Shown: positions 1 to 7,487 of the stretch, piece by piece
Layout: every line of letters starts with the position of its first letter
Position numbering within the stretch: the first letter of the stretch is position 1
Assembly: GCA_044228875.1 (NCBI GenBank)
Contig: JBGAUA010000034.1
Location: forward strand, 1 to 27,218
Reading direction: 5' to 3'
DNA length: 27,218 bases
From: Epilinea sp044228875
GTDB taxonomy: Bacteria; Chloroflexota; Anaerolineae; Epilineales; Epilineaceae
The notes under the pieces: generated by a model
Database searches by the model: none
What the model was told of the DNA's origin: nothing
The model's input: the letters and a program-made list of their open reading frames with translations, nothing else
Position numbers and translations under genes: made by a program

Positions 1-2
1 TG

Positions 3-275
3 GGCAAGCTGGCCGGGCGAGCGCACGAGCCGCAGGTCATCACCCAGCAGATGGACGCCCTCGACCGGGCGCGCGAGTTGACCGGCTCCCTGGCCAAGCA
101 GGTGCGGGTGCGTCCCCTGGCCGAGGCCGTCCGCGCCCAGAAGGAATGGCTGGAGCGCGCCAGCGCCCATCGCGCCGATCCCAAGGGCGAGCCGGTGATG
201 GCCTTCAACCGCATCGCGCTGGATCTGCGGCTGCTGGACGAGATCCTGGCCGGCTGGCAGGCCCCGCGGAACTAG
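3..275 (+). CDS. C-terminal fragment of an unidentified protein (5' end outside window)
   Basis: The reading frame is open from the left edge (first full codon at base 3) to a TAG at 273-275, giving about 90 residues. The first in-frame ATG is at 51, but coding-like sequence continues upstream of it, so the true start lies outside the window. The fragment is charged, Ala/Arg-rich and predicted helical, with no signal peptide or membrane segment and no motif I recognise. It ends 22 nt before the glycerate kinase start on the same strand, so the two may be co-transcribed. No function can be assigned. Confidence 0.6.
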   Translation, partial: GKLAGRAHEPQVITQQMDALDRARELTGSLAKQVRVRPLAEAVRAQKEWLERASAHRADPKGEPVMAFNRIALDLRLLDEILAGWQAPRN

Positions 276-297
276 GCGTGCGCAGCCAGACCGGCGG

Positions 298-1701
298 ATG
301 GCGCGGCTTGCCGGCCGCATGAGGTTCCGCCTGGGCTTCGGCCCGCCGCCATCCCCCAGCCCCGCCGCCAGGCTTCTCGAGATCCTGGAGGCCGCCATGC
401 AGGCCGTCGACCCGGCGGCCTTGGTGGCATCCCATCTTCGCCTGGACGGCGAGCAGTTGCAGGCAGGCCCGGAGACCATCGATCTCGGCGCCGTGGATCG
501 GGTCTTCCTGGTGGCTGCGGGCAAGGCGGCGGCCACCATGGCCCTGGCCGCCGAGAGCGTCCTGGGGCCGCGCCTCAGCGGCGGCGTGGCCGTCACCGCC
601 CGCGGCGGCGCCATCCGTGAGCTGCATCGCTGCAGCCTGCACGAGGGCGGCCATCCCCTGCCGGACCCCTCCAGCCTGCTGGCGGCCCGGCAGATGGCGC
701 GGATGCTGGAAGGCCTGACAGCGCGGGACCTGGTCATCGCCCTCGTCTCCGGCGGCAGCTCGGCCCTCCTGGAGCTGCCGGCGGGGCGCCTCAACCTGGT
801 AGACATGCAGGCCGCCACCTCCGCCCTCCTCTCCTCAGGCGCCGCCATCCACGAGATCAACGTGGTGCGCAAGCACCTGTCGCGCATCAAGGGCGGCGGC
901 CTGGCGCGGATGGCGGCGCCGGCCCGCCTGGTAGCCCTGGTCCTGTCCGACGTCGTCGGCTCGCCCCTGGACGCCATCGGCAGTGGGCCCACGGTGCCCG
1001 ACCCCAGCACCTACGCCGACGCCGCCGCGGTCATCGCCCACCACGACCTCTGGTCGTCGCTGCCCGCTTCCGTCGGCGAGCATCTGCGCGCCGGCATGGG
1101 GGGCCAGGTCGCCGAGACGGCCAAACCCGGCGAGGCCTGCTTCGAGCGCAGCACCACCGTGCTGATCGGCGACAACGCCCTGGCGGCAAGGGCCGCGGGC
1201 GAAGCCGCCGCCGCCAGGGGCTACGGCGTCCTTCACCTTGGCAGCCGCCTCCAGGGCGAAGCCCGCGAGCTGGGCCGGATCCTCGCGGCCCTGGGCCAGG
1301 CTGTGGCGGCGGAAGGCCTGCCCCTGCCCGCGCCGGCCTGCCTTGTCGCCGGCGGCGAGAGTACGGTGACCCTCCGGCGCCTGGGCGGCGCGGGCGGCCG
1401 CAACCAGGAGCTGGCCCTCGCCGCCGCCATCGCCCTCGACGAGCCCCGCTGGGCGGGCATCAGTCTGGCCAGCCTCGGCACGGACGGCGTCGACGGCGCG
1501 ACGGAGGCCGCCGGCGCCATCGTCGACGGCAGCACCGCCTCGCGAGCCCGCGCCATGGGCCTGGATCCGCGGCAGGCCCTCGCTGGGCATGACAGTGGAC
1601 GCTTCTTCGCAGCCCTGGGCGACACCATCGTCAGCGGACCGACGGGGACGAACGTGAACGACCTGATGCTGCTGCTGGTAGACGACACGGCCGGGAGCTG
1701 A
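298..1701 (+). CDS. Glycerate 2-kinase, type II (DUF4147/MOFRL family)
   Basis: Cytosolic kinase expected to convert D-glycerate plus ATP to 2-phosphoglycerate, linking glycerate or glyoxylate salvage to lower glycolysis. Some family members are mislabelled hydroxypyruvate reductase (TtuD). The N-terminal DUF4147 domain carries VAAGKAAATMA, the phosphate-binding-like loop SGGSSALLELP (about residue 150) and KHLSRIKGGGLA (about 195). The C-terminal MOFRL domain carries GGRNQELALA and the hallmark LGTDGVDGATEAAGAIVDG near residues 400-420. The length of 467 residues is slightly above the usual 420-450, and the first 25 residues are poorly conserved in type. ATG 298 is used; ATG 319 in the same frame is an alternative, and neither has a strong Shine-Dalgarno sequence. 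The gene lies 22 nt after the upstream partial gene and converges on the protease gene across a strong hairpin. Confidence 0.93.
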   Translation: MARLAGRMRFRLGFGPPPSPSPAARLLEILEAAMQAVDPAALVASHLRLDGEQLQAGPETIDLGAVDRVFLVAAGKAAATMALAAESVLGPRLSGGVAVTARGGAIRELHRCSLHEGGHPLPDPSSLLAARQMARMLEGLTARDLVIALVSGGSSALLELPAGRLNLVDMQAATSALLSSGAAIHEINVVRKHLSRIKGGGLARMAAPARLVALVLSDVVGSPLDAIGSGPTVPDPSTYADAAAVIAHHDLWSSLPASVGEHLRAGMGGQVAETAKPGEACFERSTTVLIGDNALAARAAGEAAAARGYGVLHLGSRLQGEARELGRILAALGQAVAAEGLPLPAPACLVAGGESTVTLRRLGGAGGRNQELALAAAIALDEPRWAGISLASLGTDGVDGATEAAGAIVDGSTASRARAMGLDPRQALAGHDSGRFFAALGDTIVSGPTGTNVNDLMLLLVDDTAGS

Positions 1702-1752
1702 AGGACGGCCGCCGCGGCGGATCGGCCGGATCATGCCCTGCAGATGACACAA

Positions 1753-1792
1753 GACGACGGCCCGGAGGGGAATACCCCTCCGGGCCGTCGTC
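1753..1792. terminator. Perfect 18-bp hairpin between convergent genes (bidirectional terminator candidate)
   Basis: The left arm 1753-1770 and right arm 1775-1792 are exact reverse complements (18 bp, mostly G/C) around a 4-nt AATA loop. The hairpin lies 51 nt after the glycerate kinase stop and 9 nt past the stop of the convergent protease gene, so it can serve both transcripts. There is no T-tract on either side. It is therefore either a hairpin-only terminator or a 3'-end stabilising structure. Confidence 0.8.
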
Positions 1793-1801
1793 ATCGCGCC
1801 G

Positions 1802-4800
1802 TCACTGCGCTTCGGCCATCACCACCACCCAGTAATGCCCCAACGGGCTGCCGGGCACATAGTCGTAGTAGACGCCGATATGGGTCAGCTCGGGGGTGAG
1901 CACGCGGCCGCTCGTCTCCCCGTTGCCCAGCCAGGCGTTGGCCACCAGATCCGCGCTGCCGTTCTGGCCGGCGATCAGCTGCTTCACCTGCCTGGCGTTG
2001 TAGCCCGCCCGGGCCACGCGGTCCTCCGGCGTCGAGCCGTCGCTGCCGACATGGTCGAAGAAGCGGTGGGTGCTCATGTCCCAGACGTGGCGGTCCGCCA
2101 CCTGCATCAAGGTGTCGTTGATGACCAGTGGCCGCAAGCCGGCCGCGGCGCGCGCCTTGTTCAGGCGGTCCATGATGGCGGCCATGCGCTCGGGGTCGCG
2201 AGGCGGCGCCGGCGGCAGCGGGTTGTCCGCGGTGGGCGGACCGGTGACCACGGTCAGGCGCGGTGGGTTACCGCCGTGGCCGGCGTCCCAGTCGAAGACG
2301 TTGCTCTGGCCATTGCGTGGTCCGTCGAAGCGGAAGCTGATCTTGCCAGTGGTCAGAGAGCGCCAGGCCAGCTCCTTCAACTCGTTGGTGCGGAAGATGA
2401 AGACGTTGTCCCGTCCGGCGTCCAGGTCCGTCTGCACCAGCTTCGGGTCCATGCGGGCCACCACCTGCGTGTCGTTGATACGCTTGAATCCGTGGAAGGC
2501 CCAGCCGGCATCGACATCGCCGCTCAAGAGGTTCACGTCCCAGCCGCCGTTGCCCAGCTTCGAGAGCCGCTGCGTGGACTGGCCGGTCAGGGTCAGGCGC
2601 GCGCCGGTCACCACCCGGTCCTTGGCCAGGCTGGAAAGATCGAACTGCACGATGCCGTTGTAGCGGTAGGCCTGGGCGAAGCCGGTGTAGGTGTTCATCG
2701 AGCCGAGGTAGTTGCGCGGATCGGCCTCCTTCACGTAGCCGACATCACCCGCCGCGGCCACGATCTCGATGATCTTGCTGGAGCGGTCCGGCGTCGGCGG
2801 CGGCGGGAAGGTGGGCGTGCGGGTGGCCTGCGGCGCCTGCGTGGCGGTCGGCGGGTTGAGGGCCGGATCCTGCGTCGGCGCGGGCGGCTGACCGGGGTCC
2901 GTGGTAGGCCCGGGCGGCGGAGGCGGCGTCGCGGGAGGCGTGATGACGATGGGCGTCTTGCTGTAGTTGATGTACAGCACCGGGCCCGGATACGTGGTCT
3001 TGTCCCCCACGCCGCTGTCCCAGCTGACCAGGTTGGAGAAGTCGCCGCTGGTCGGGCCGTCCATCCGGACCGTGAGAAGCCCGCTGCTGCTCAGGCGGCT
3101 CTGCAGCAGCTCCAACTGCGCGGCACCGAAGTTGAAGATGTTCGTCTGCCCCAGGTCCACGTCCTTGGCCCCTAGGATGGGCAGGAGGGTGGACAGCACC
3201 CGAGCGCTGTGGATCCGGGCATAACCGTGGCCCTCGAAGCCCGCGTCGATGTCCGTGTCCAGCAGGTTGACCGTCCAGGTGCCGGCGCGGGCGTTGTTGG
3301 CATCCGTCCGGCCGATCATGGTCAGGCGCGCGTAGTTGATGAACATCCCCTGCGGGATGGCCGCCAGGTCCAGCTGCATGGCGCCGTGGTACACACGGTC
3401 GTTCCAGACGCCGGTGAAGGTGTCCGAGCTGCCCCAGTTGTTGCCGTAGGGCTGCGTCGACACGACCCACCCGATCCTGCCGGCCACCGGCCGCAACTCG
3501 ATCTCCGTACCGCCGCCGGGCGCCGGTACCGGCGGGTCCGTGGGCCTGGGGCCGGTGGTGGGCGCCGGCGTGTTGACCGGCGGCACGCTGGTCGCCGTAG
3601 GCGGCGCCGCCGTCGGCAGGCCTCCGGTCCCGGCATCCATGGCGAAGGTGGCCACCCAGTAGCGGCGGAAGCCATCGCCGGCGGGCTGGTAGCCGCCGCC
3701 CAGGCTCTTGCAGGTGGCACAGAGGATGATGGCCCGGTGGCCGGAGCTGCCCATCCAGGCCTGCACCGCGGCTTCGGGCGAGGCCTGCCCGCAGGCCACG
3801 ATCTCGCCGTAGGGGCGCTGCACGCCCTCCTTCACCATCCGGCTCTCCGGCGTGCTGCCCCCTGAGCCGTCGTGGGAGCAGCGCCGCGTCAGGGCCAGGT
3901 CCAGGGCATGGTTCTGGGAGGCGCGGCGCAGCCCGCCGTGAATGGCCAGCGGCTGCAGTTGGTAGGCGGCTCGTTCGCGGTTGATCAGGACCTCGAGCTG
4001 GGCGACGGTGTCGCCGGGATCCGCCGGCGGCTGGGTAGGCAGCGGTGTGGCCGTCGCCCGCGGCGGGATGGCCGTCGGGCCAACCGGTACGGTGGTGGGC
4101 GCGGCCGGCGTGCCGCTGCCGCCGCAGGGCTGCAGGTTCTGGGCCAGGGCCCTGTCCGCCTGGATGCGACCCGCCCCGAAGCTGCGATCCCAGCCTGGCG
4201 AGCCCAGGTCCTTGGCGGTCGACTCCAGCACGCTCTCGATGTCCTGCGGGCTGCGGCATGGCCCCTGGGCCTTGAGCAGGGCCGCCACGCCGGCGACGAT
4301 GGGCGAGGCCATCGAGGTGCCGTTCCAGGCCTGGTAGCTGCCGCCGCGCACCGTGGACAGGATGCCCACGCCCGGCGAGGAGACATCCAGGCTGTCCCCG
4401 TAGTTGGAGAACTCCGCCAGGCGGTCCTGGCGGTCCGTGGCGGCCACGGAGATGACGCCGGGGTAGGCGGCGGGGTAGCTGGGATTGGAGGTGCTCTCGT
4501 TGCCCGCGGCCGCGATCACGGTCACGCCCTTGCCGATGGCGTAGGCGATGGCGTCACGCAGAGCGCTGGAGGTGAAGCGCCCACCCAGGCTCATGTTGAT
4601 GATCTGCGCGCCGTTGTCCGCGGCGTAGGTGACGCCGCCGGCGATCCAGCTCATGTTGCCGCTGCCGCCGGCACCCAGCACCTTGACCGGCAGCACCATC
4701 GCCTCGGGGCCGCTGCCCGCCCCACCGACGGCGTTGTTGGCCGTGGCGGCCACCAGACCGGACACGTGGGTGCCGTGGCCATGGTCATCGCGCGGATCGC

Positions 4801-5506
4801 TGTCGTCGTTGACGAAGTCGTAGCCGCGCAGGCATTTGCCCACCAGGTCCGGATGGGTGCAGTCCGCGCCGGTGTCGTTGACGGCCACGACGATGCCCGC
4901 GCCGCGGGCGCGGTCCCATGCCGACTCGCTGCCGATGGTGGCATGGTGCCATTGCTGGTCCAACAGCGGGTCGTTGGGGGTCCAGGCCAGGCCGTCCGGG
5001 CGGGTCAATGGTCGTTGCGCGGATCCCGGTCGGCCGGCGGCGGCCGCGGCGTCCAGCAGCGCGGCATCGGCGGCCGGAGCGCCTTGAATGGTCGCGATGT
5101 AATCCGGCTCGGCGAACACCACGGCCGCTTCGGCCTGGTAGGCGCTGACCATGGCCACGGCATCGTCCGGGATCTCCAGCACCTGGATGCCCAGGACAGG
5201 GATCTCGCGAAGCACTTTGGCCCGGTAGCGCGCGTGCAGCTTGCGCTTGTCCTCGAGGGTGGCCGATGGCTGGAAGCGAACCACCAGACGGTTGGGGGCG
5301 TATTCCTCGCCCGGCGCCTGCTCCCCGTCCAGGATGGCAGCCTCGCCGGCCGAGGTGTCGGACGCGGCGCGCCAGGCGCCGGGCAGGGTTGGCGCTTCTG
5401 CCGTGGCGGTTCTCTGCGCCCGGGCACCTGAGGTGCCGGACAGCAGGATCCCGCAAAGGACCAGGACAAACAAGCAGGTACGTCGACTTGGGTGCGAGTG
5501 GGTCAT
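1802..5506 (-). CDS. Secreted modular subtilisin-like serine protease with two CAP domains
   Basis: A 1234-residue exported protein. Residues 1-31 form a signal peptide (SRR, hydrophobic core, ARA-Q cleavage site). A propeptide-like segment (about 60-140; PNRLVVRFQPSAT) precedes an S8 subtilase domain (about 180-460). Its triad is Asp211 (NDTGAD), His244 (HGHGTHVSG) and Ser398 (NGTSMASP), with oxyanion Asn336 (AAGNES). Then come a Thr/Pro linker, a first CAP/SCP domain (about 497-622; INRERAAY, SSGHRAIIL), and two homologous DNRLRE/CBM96-like domains (about 668-847 and 911-1084) joined by another Pro/Thr linker. A second CAP domain (about 1103-1234; LNKARAAAGL, FFDHVGSDGSTPEDR) ends the protein. 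ATG 5506 is chosen because AAGGGA sits 6 nt upstream; an in-frame GTG at 5521 overlaps that site. Protease function is well supported; the CAP and beta-sandwich roles (cell-wall or glycan contact) are inferred. Confidence 0.93.
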   Translation of the reverse strand: MTHSHPSRRTCLFVLVLCGILLSGTSGARAQRTATAEAPTLPGAWRAASDTSAGEAAILDGEQAPGEEYAPNRLVVRFQPSATLEDKRKLHARYRAKVLREIPVLGIQVLEIPDDAVAMVSAYQAEAAVVFAEPDYIATIQGAPAADAALLDAAAAAGRPGSAQRPLTRPDGLAWTPNDPLLDQQWHHATIGSESAWDRARGAGIVVAVNDTGADCTHPDLVGKCLRGYDFVNDDSDPRDDHGHGTHVSGLVAATANNAVGGAGSGPEAMVLPVKVLGAGGSGNMSWIAGGVTYAADNGAQIINMSLGGRFTSSALRDAIAYAIGKGVTVIAAAGNESTSNPSYPAAYPGVISVAATDRQDRLAEFSNYGDSLDVSSPGVGILSTVRGGSYQAWNGTSMASPIVAGVAALLKAQGPCRSPQDIESVLESTAKDLGSPGWDRSFGAGRIQADRALAQNLQPCGGSGTPAAPTTVPVGPTAIPPRATATPLPTQPPADPGDTVAQLEVLINRERAAYQLQPLAIHGGLRRASQNHALDLALTRRCSHDGSGGSTPESRMVKEGVQRPYGEIVACGQASPEAAVQAWMGSSGHRAIILCATCKSLGGGYQPAGDGFRRYWVATFAMDAGTGGLPTAAPPTATSVPPVNTPAPTTGPRPTDPPVPAPGGGTEIELRPVAGRIGWVVSTQPYGNNWGSSDTFTGVWNDRVYHGAMQLDLAAIPQGMFINYARLTMIGRTDANNARAGTWTVNLLDTDIDAGFEGHGYARIHSARVLSTLLPILGAKDVDLGQTNIFNFGAAQLELLQSRLSSSGLLTVRMDGPTSGDFSNLVSWDSGVGDKTTYPGPVLYINYSKTPIVITPPATPPPPPGPTTDPGQPPAPTQDPALNPPTATQAPQATRTPTFPPPPTPDRSSKIIEIVAAAGDVGYVKEADPRNYLGSMNTYTGFAQAYRYNGIVQFDLSSLAKDRVVTGARLTLTGQSTQRLSKLGNGGWDVNLLSGDVDAGWAFHGFKRINDTQVVARMDPKLVQTDLDAGRDNVFIFRTNELKELAWRSLTTGKISFRFDGPRNGQSNVFDWDAGHGGNPPRLTVVTGPPTADNPLPPAPPRDPERMAAIMDRLNKARAAAGLRPLVINDTLMQVADRHVWDMSTHRFFDHVGSDGSTPEDRVARAGYNARQVKQLIAGQNGSADLVANAWLGNGETSGRVLTPELTHIGVYYDYVPGSPLGHYWVVVMAEAQ

Positions 5507-5629
5507 GTGGTTTCCCTTCACAATGGCGATGCAACAGATGCCGGGCGGTCGAATCCAGCGCTTCCGCCCGGGGTGCCGGCCGCGCCAACTGCTCGTAACA
5601 GGTAGGAGCTGGCCGCGTTATTTATCGAC

Positions 5630-5733
5630 GAGAGACGCGAGGCCGGGCAACCGGCCACGCGACGCGATCCCGCAGACGCTCGGGCAGGGGCAGACCAGGG
5701 ACGCGCCGTATCGCGTCTCTCTTTTTGCGTCCC
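5630..5733. ncRNA. Candidate structured RNA element upstream of the protease gene
   Basis: GAGAGACGCGA (5630-5640) is the exact reverse complement of TCGCGTCTCTC (5711-5721). Immediately inside it is a 6-bp hairpin, GGCCGG-GCAA-CCGGCC (5641-5656), capped by a GNRA-type loop. On the plus strand the closing stem is followed at 5722-5726 by TTTTT, and a further 7-bp pairing (5698-5704 with 5727-5733) could compete with it. The strand is undetermined. On the plus strand it looks like a small RNA with a terminator. On the minus strand it would lie in the 5' leader of the protease. No known RNA family was recognised. Confidence 0.3.
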
Positions 5734-6245
5734 GACGACGGGCCGCCGCGCGCTGAGGGAAGCCGCCGCGCGCGAAGACGCGCCGGCCGGCATCGCCCGG
5801 CCGGCATGCGCGCGGCTGCGTGTCAGGGACATGGCGAACGTTCGGATGCCCAAAGCTGACCCCCATCGGTGTCGGCGAGGCGGTGGCGGCACGGCGGGCT
5901 GAGGGGCAACAGCGCGAACCCGCTGACATCAGCGCGCCGCCGGCGATCGATGACCGCCCCGCGCCTGTCGGCCGATGCCCGCGTCAGGAATTCAGCCACG
6001 GTTCGGGCGAGGCCGGCCGGCTCAATGCCGATCGGCCGAATGCCCGGGATGCGGTCCCGTTGGCTGCCCGCGGACCCAAAGCCGCTTCGGGTGTCCGTGG
6101 ACCACAATGCAAATCATCTTGGGGCGACTCCTTTAACCGCAGGCCCGGACCGCAGGAGGACGATCAAACGTCCTCAAAACGGGTCTCGGACTGGTCGAAT
6201 GGGGTTGCGCCCAGCGGCCAATGTGGGTGCACAAACAACCAGAAG

Positions 6246-6259
6246 CACCAAATTTGGTG
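6246..6259. promoter_or_regulatory. 14-bp perfect palindrome, possible operator
   Basis: CACCAAATTTGGTG is perfectly self-complementary and AT-rich in its centre, within a GC-rich intergenic region. The size and symmetry suit a dimeric repressor site. No gene start lies directly beside it: hemB ends at 6460 on the minus strand and the protease starts at 5506. Any target is therefore unknown, and it could be chance. Confidence 0.3.
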
Positions 6260-6302
6260 ATGATTCTACCAGACGGGGGACAGGCCGTCCGTGCTGTTTG
6301 TG

Positions 6303-6397
6303 CGTGGGTTGCGTGGGTTGCGCGTCGCAGAGTATATCAGCGCGATGGGCGCCGCATCGGTCGATCGGGTGACGATTGCCCTACGATTGCCCTACGC
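6303..6397. repeat. Two short tandem duplications
   Basis: GCGTGGGTT occurs twice in direct succession around 6302-6319, and ACGATTGCCCT occurs twice in succession around 6372-6394. Both look like slippage duplications in noncoding DNA downstream of hemB. No function is implied. Confidence 0.5.
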
Positions 6398-6459
6398 TGG
6401 GAGACCCCGGCCTTGTTCCGTCGGCCTTCGCCCCTCAGGATCGGGACATGAACCAACGC

Positions 6460-7485
6460 TCAGGATTCTGGCGATTCCCTTAACCAACGCGCCGCTTCCA
6501 GGGCGAAATAGGTCAGGATCCCGTCGGCGCCGGCGCGCTTGAAGGACAGGAGGCTCTCCAGCACCAAGGCGCGCCGGTCGCCGCCGCCGGTGGCGGCCAG
6601 GGCGGCCAGCATGGCGTACTCACCTGACACCTGGTAGGCGAAGGTCGGCAGCCCGAAAGCCTCCTTCACCCGGTAGAGGATATCCAGGTAGGGCAGGCCG
6701 GGCTTGACCATCACCATGTCGGCGCCTTCGGCGATGTCCATGGCCACCTCTCGCAGGGCTTCGTCGCCGTTGGCCGGGTCCATCTGGTAGCTGCGCTTGT
6801 CCCCCTTGCCCAGGTTGGCCCCAGATCCGACGGCATCCCGGAAGGGCCCGTAGTAGGCGGAGGCGTACTTGGCGCTGTAGGCCAGGACCATCGTCCGCTG
6901 GTAACCGGAGTGGTCCAAGGCGGCGCGGATGGCTCCCACCCGACCGTCCATCATGTCCGAGGGGGCCACCACGTCACAGCCGGCCTCGGCCAGGGACAAT
7001 GCCTGCCGGCAGAGGACCGATACCGTCTCGTCGTTGGCCACGTAACCATCGATGACCAGGCCGTCCTGGCCATGGCTGGTGTAGGGATCCAGAGCCACAT
7101 CGCAGATGACGCCGATGGGCAGGTCCGCGTCGCGCAGCGCCCGCACGGCGCGGCAGGCCAGGTTCTGGGGGTTGAAGGCCTCCTCGCCGCCGGGTGTCTT
7201 GCGCTCCGGCGCGGTGACGGGGAATATGGCCAGGGCCGGGATGCCCAGCTCCACGGCTTCGGCGGCCCGTCGCAGCAGGCGGTCCACGGAAAGCCGAGCC
7301 ACGCCTGGCATAGTGGGTACCGCCGTCTCGAGTCCTTCGCCCTCCTGGACGAAGACGGGCCAGATGAGATCGGCCGCGGACAAGCGGTGCTGCGCCACCA
7401 GCCGCCGGCTCCAGGCGAAGCGGCGGGTCCGGCGCGGGCGGACGGCCGGGAATCGGCCGGGATCGGCCGGCAAGCGCGGAACCAT
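6460..7485 (-). CDS. hemB: Porphobilinogen synthase (delta-aminolevulinic acid dehydratase)
   Basis: Condenses two 5-aminolevulinate molecules to porphobilinogen in cytosolic tetrapyrrole synthesis (haem, cobalamin, sirohaem). It has 341 residues, close to the family norm of about 325-340. The two active-site lysines are visible: Lys206 (YSAKYASAYYGPFRDA) and the Schiff-base Lys261 (MVMVKPGLPYLD). At the metal site the sequence is DVALDPYTSHGQDG (residues 129-141). The three zinc-ligand cysteines of the E. coli type are replaced by Ala131, Asp133 and Asp141, so this is the non-zinc (Mg2+/allosteric) class seen in Pseudomonas. The ATG at 7485 lies 2 nt after the ubiE stop, so the gene is very likely translated from the same transcript. 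The frame stays open further upstream, but that stretch overlaps ubiE and lacks HemB features. Confidence 0.96.
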   Translation of the reverse strand: MVPRLPADPGRFPAVRPRRTRRFAWSRRLVAQHRLSAADLIWPVFVQEGEGLETAVPTMPGVARLSVDRLLRRAAEAVELGIPALAIFPVTAPERKTPGGEEAFNPQNLACRAVRALRDADLPIGVICDVALDPYTSHGQDGLVIDGYVANDETVSVLCRQALSLAEAGCDVVAPSDMMDGRVGAIRAALDHSGYQRTMVLAYSAKYASAYYGPFRDAVGSGANLGKGDKRSYQMDPANGDEALREVAMDIAEGADMVMVKPGLPYLDILYRVKEAFGLPTFAYQVSGEYAMLAALAATGGGDRRALVLESLLSFKRAGADGILTYFALEAARWLRESPES

Positions 7486-7487
7486 GG

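Larger units (their letters stand above)
5507..6459. other. Gene-poor interval of about 950 bp with inverted and tandem repeats
   Basis: I see no reading frame with recognisable protein features on either strand. The short frames here are Arg/Pro-rich, as expected from GC-rich noncoding DNA. The interval contains the protease upstream region, a long-range 11-bp inverted repeat enclosing a small hairpin (5630-5721), a 14-bp palindrome (6246-6259) and two short tandem duplications. The segment from about 6090 to 6330 is visibly less GC-rich than the flanking genes. It may contain decayed coding sequence, but no parent gene could be named. Confidence 0.5.

Noticed and set aside
3872..5431. Long open frame on the plus strand opposite the protease
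   Set aside because: It is antisense to a gene with intact catalytic motifs, and its translation is low-complexity Ala/Gly/Arg/Val typical of GC-rich antisense frames.
5630..5733. GGGACGCAAA on the minus strand suggested a cyclic-di-GMP (GEMM) riboswitch
   Set aside because: The other conserved parts of that riboswitch (the GGCAAACC half and the second helix tip) are absent, so the short match is probably chance.
5823..6107. Minus-strand frame of about 94 residues as a possible transposase remnant
   Set aside because: I could not match it to any transposase motif, and no terminal inverted repeats or target duplication are visible.
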